From the NCBI GenBank assembly GCA_027055635.1, contig JALUMZ010000253.1, forward strand, positions 1 through 7,046: a stretch of DNA of 7,046 bases. Direction: 5' to 3'. The stretch's first letter is position 1. The number at the start of each line of letters is the position of its first letter. The notes beneath the pieces are model-generated. The model saw nothing but the letters and a program-made list of their open reading frames with translations, was not told where the DNA came from and made no database searches. The translations under genes were made by a program, and so were the position numbers. Source of the stretch: Campylobacteraceae bacterium. GTDB lineage: Bacteria > Campylobacterota > Campylobacteria > Campylobacterales > Sulfurospirillaceae. Of the stretch, positions 5,712 to 7,046 are shown piece by piece.

Positions 5712-6254
5712 TTAAAACAATAATTGGCTCTTAATCTCGGAAGATTTTTCGTCACCGCAAAGCTTTGCCACAATTGCCAAACCAAATGCCATAGCAGTTG
5801 CGGGGCCACGAGAAGTCATGACATTTTCATCACTAACTACATCTTGGCTAGTTATATATCCCTCTTCTCTTATATTGGCTTCAAATGATGGATAACATGT
5901 ATAATTTTCTTTTAGCACTCCTGCACTCTCTAATGCTATTGGAGCAGCACAAATAGCACCTATTGACTTATTTTGTTTATCGAAATCTTTTAAAAGTTTT
6001 TGCACATACTCATCTTCTTGCAGATTTGTAGCTCCTAGAAGTCCACCGGGAAGCACTATCATATCAAATTCATCACTATTCATATCTTCTATGTGAGCAT
6101 CAGCTTGAACTTTTACCCCATGTGCGCCAACAACTTGCTTTTTGCCTAATCCTGCCACGACTACATCAATATCAGCTCTTCTTAAAATATCTATAATACT
6201 CATAGCCTCTATCTCTTCAAAACCGGATGCCAACGGCACTAAAACTTTTGACAT
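5712..6254 (-). CDS. DJ-1/PfpI family protein (YajL/ThiJ type)
   Basis: This 180-residue protein has the DJ-1 fold signatures: SGFEEIEAM (residues 10-18), where E16 matches the conserved Glu near the active Cys; DMIVLPGG (64-71); and IGAICAAP (98-105) with the nucleophilic C102 at the elbow. Family members of this size include YajL and human DJ-1, linked to protection against oxidative or carbonyl stress, possibly as chaperone or deglycase; those activities are debated. The PfpI proteases share the fold, but the exact activity here is not visible. The ATG is preceded by AAAGGAG at good spacing. The gene lies 32 bases after EF-P and 14 before the cytochrome gene, with no promoter visible between, which suggests a single operon. 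Confidence 0.9.
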   Translation of the reverse strand: MSKVLVPLASGFEEIEAMSIIDILRRADIDVVVAGLGKKQVVGAHGVKVQADAHIEDMNSDEFDMIVLPGGLLGATNLQEDEYVQKLLKDFDKQNKSIGAICAAPIALESAGVLKENYTCYPSFEANIREEGYITSQDVVSDENVMTSRGPATAMAFGLAIVAKLCGDEKSSEIKSQLLF

Positions 6255-6286
6255 AATTTCTCCTTTACATGTAGTGTTATTTGAGC

Positions 6287-6850
6287 TTATTTTACCTTTT
6301 CTAAATATTCACCCTTAGCAGTATCTACTCTTATAGTATCACCTTCGAGTACATGGTATGGAATCTGAACAACTGCGCCACTCTCTAGGGTAGCTGGTTT
6401 TTTTCCGCCTTGTGAATCACCTTTGAAATTCGGTGGAGTATCAACTATCTTCAAAGATACTACCGCTGGGGCATCTACGCCTATAGGTTTGCCATTATGA
6501 AAAAGCATGTCAACATTCATACCGTCAACTATCCAATTAGCCGCATCACCTACTTGGTCTCTTGTCAAGCCAATCTGATCATAAGTAACATTGTCCATAA
6601 ATTGCATCTGTTCACCATCGTCATATAGGTATTGCATAGTTTTATCTTCTAAATCAGGGGCTTCACACTTATCTCCTGCATGAAAAGTTTTTTCTATAAC
6701 CTTTCCATTTGCATACGATTTTATCTTTACTCTTACAAACGCTGCACCCTTGCCAGGTTTTACATGTTGGTACTCTGTTATCTTATAAGGAACTCCATTT
6801 AATTCTATCTTTAAACCTTTTTTTAAATCACCCATCGAATATGTTGCCAT
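6287..6850 (-). CDS. efp: Translation elongation factor P
   Basis: EF-P enters the ribosomal E site and relieves stalling at proline runs. The 187-residue protein has the expected three beta-barrel domains, from MATYSMGDLKKGLKIE to the C-terminal signature HVLEGDTIRVDTAKGEYLEKV. The N-terminal loop KPGKGAAFVRVK places Lys34 at the tip, the position modified by beta-lysylation in gammaproteobacteria; no modification gene is in the window. Two ATG codons stand in tandem (6853 and 6850). The second is preferred because AGGAG is five bases away, against two for the first, and because it puts Lys at 34. The sequence is close to Campylobacter and Sulfurimonas EF-P as I remember them. It is the first gene of the run with the DJ-1-like and cytochrome genes, behind the promoter at 6900-6908. 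Confidence 0.96.
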   Translation of the reverse strand: MATYSMGDLKKGLKIELNGVPYKITEYQHVKPGKGAAFVRVKIKSYANGKVIEKTFHAGDKCEAPDLEDKTMQYLYDDGEQMQFMDNVTYDQIGLTRDQVGDAANWIVDGMNVDMLFHNGKPIGVDAPAVVSLKIVDTPPNFKGDSQGGKKPATLESGAVVQIPYHVLEGDTIRVDTAKGEYLEKVK

Positions 6851-6899
6851 CATCTCTCCTGAATATTATTTTAGGGCACCTCTAATAACCCTTTACATT

Positions 6900-6908
6900 A
6901 TTATATCA
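6900..6908 (-). promoter_or_regulatory. Extended -10 promoter of the EF-P operon
   Basis: TGATATAAT on the minus strand is an exact match to the extended -10 consensus TGnTATAAT. The start point would fall near 6893, leaving a leader of about 43 bases with AGGAG close to the start codon. There is no convincing -35, only T-rich sequence, as expected for Campylobacterota. Confidence 0.55.
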
Positions 6909-6987
6909 AAAGTATATTGAAATTAAAGAATTATAAAATGACTATATAATAAAGAAAAAATTTAGATTATTTATATACATAAAACCG

Positions 6988-7013
6988 TATATTTTATATA
7001 TTTTATATATTTA
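6988..7013. repeat. Short tandem repeat, 9-base unit TATATTTTA
   Basis: Two exact copies of TATATTTTA (6988-6996 and 6997-7005) are followed by a third lacking one T (7006-7013). The repeat has no G or C and could be a curved or easily melted region, or chance in such AT-rich DNA. Confidence 0.5.
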
Positions 7014-7046
7014 TTTGATTTGATATTGATATATTATATACTATTT

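Larger units (their letters stand above)
6854..7046. other. Very AT-rich intergenic region upstream of EF-P
   Basis: The stretch carries the minus-strand EF-P promoter, a short tandem repeat (6988-7013) and a plus-strand TATAAT at 6945-6950 that could serve a gene beyond the right edge. No open frame or RNA gene is recognisable. The rest is A/T runs. Confidence 0.5.

Noticed and set aside
6988..7046. AT-rich repeats at the right edge as a replication origin or iteron array
   Set aside because: Fewer than three copies of a G/C-free unit, no DnaA-box clusters seen, and no replication gene nearby in the window.

Overview
The window looks like chromosomal DNA from a low-GC member of the Campylobacterota (Epsilonproteobacteria), perhaps a Sulfurimonas-, Sulfurospirillum- or Arcobacter-like genome. 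The basis is the strongly AT-rich sequence, the near-Campylobacter style of the EF-P and N-carbamoylputrescine amidase proteins, a small lipoprotein c-type cytochrome, extended -10 promoters without clear -35 boxes, and tightly packed genes. The genus cannot be fixed by reading alone.

Layout: only the first gene is on the plus strand. It is an N-carbamoylputrescine amidase (aguB) cut by the left edge of the window. It converges, with a 27-base gap, on a two-domain GNAT acetyltransferase gene that is split by one in-frame TAA into 827-1285 and 1286-1567. Just upstream of this broken gene is a 45-codon remnant of an IS3-type transposase OrfA (1585-1722), under a good sigma70-like promoter (1806-1834). 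This stretch, about 800 to 1940, is the only accessory-looking and visibly decayed part of the window.

From 1941 to 4884 three minus-strand genes overlap end to start: a CvfB-like S1 RNA-binding protein, then an HI0933/YhiN-family flavoprotein, then an NAPE-PLD-like metallo-beta-lactamase-fold hydrolase. The last two appear to start at TTG inside the end of the gene before them. From 4999 to 6853 lies a second minus-strand run: elongation factor P, then a DJ-1/PfpI family protein, then a lipoprotein cytochrome c with a long lysine/valine-rich tether. The two runs are separated by a strong hairpin (4969-4998) and a short region carrying two copies of a 9-base sequence. The CvfB-like gene may be transcribed as a leaderless mRNA.

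The right edge (6854-7046) is a very AT-rich intergenic region with the EF-P promoter and a small tandem repeat. Most genes are housekeeping types (translation, redox or stress protection, polyamine synthesis). I found no CRISPR array, defence island, toxin-antitoxin pair, tRNA, rRNA or phage module. The observations most worth following are the single-stop GNAT gene beside the IS remnant, the tethered lipoprotein cytochrome, the repeated 12-base palindrome TCTACATGTAGA, and the repeat/hairpin region before the CvfB-like gene.
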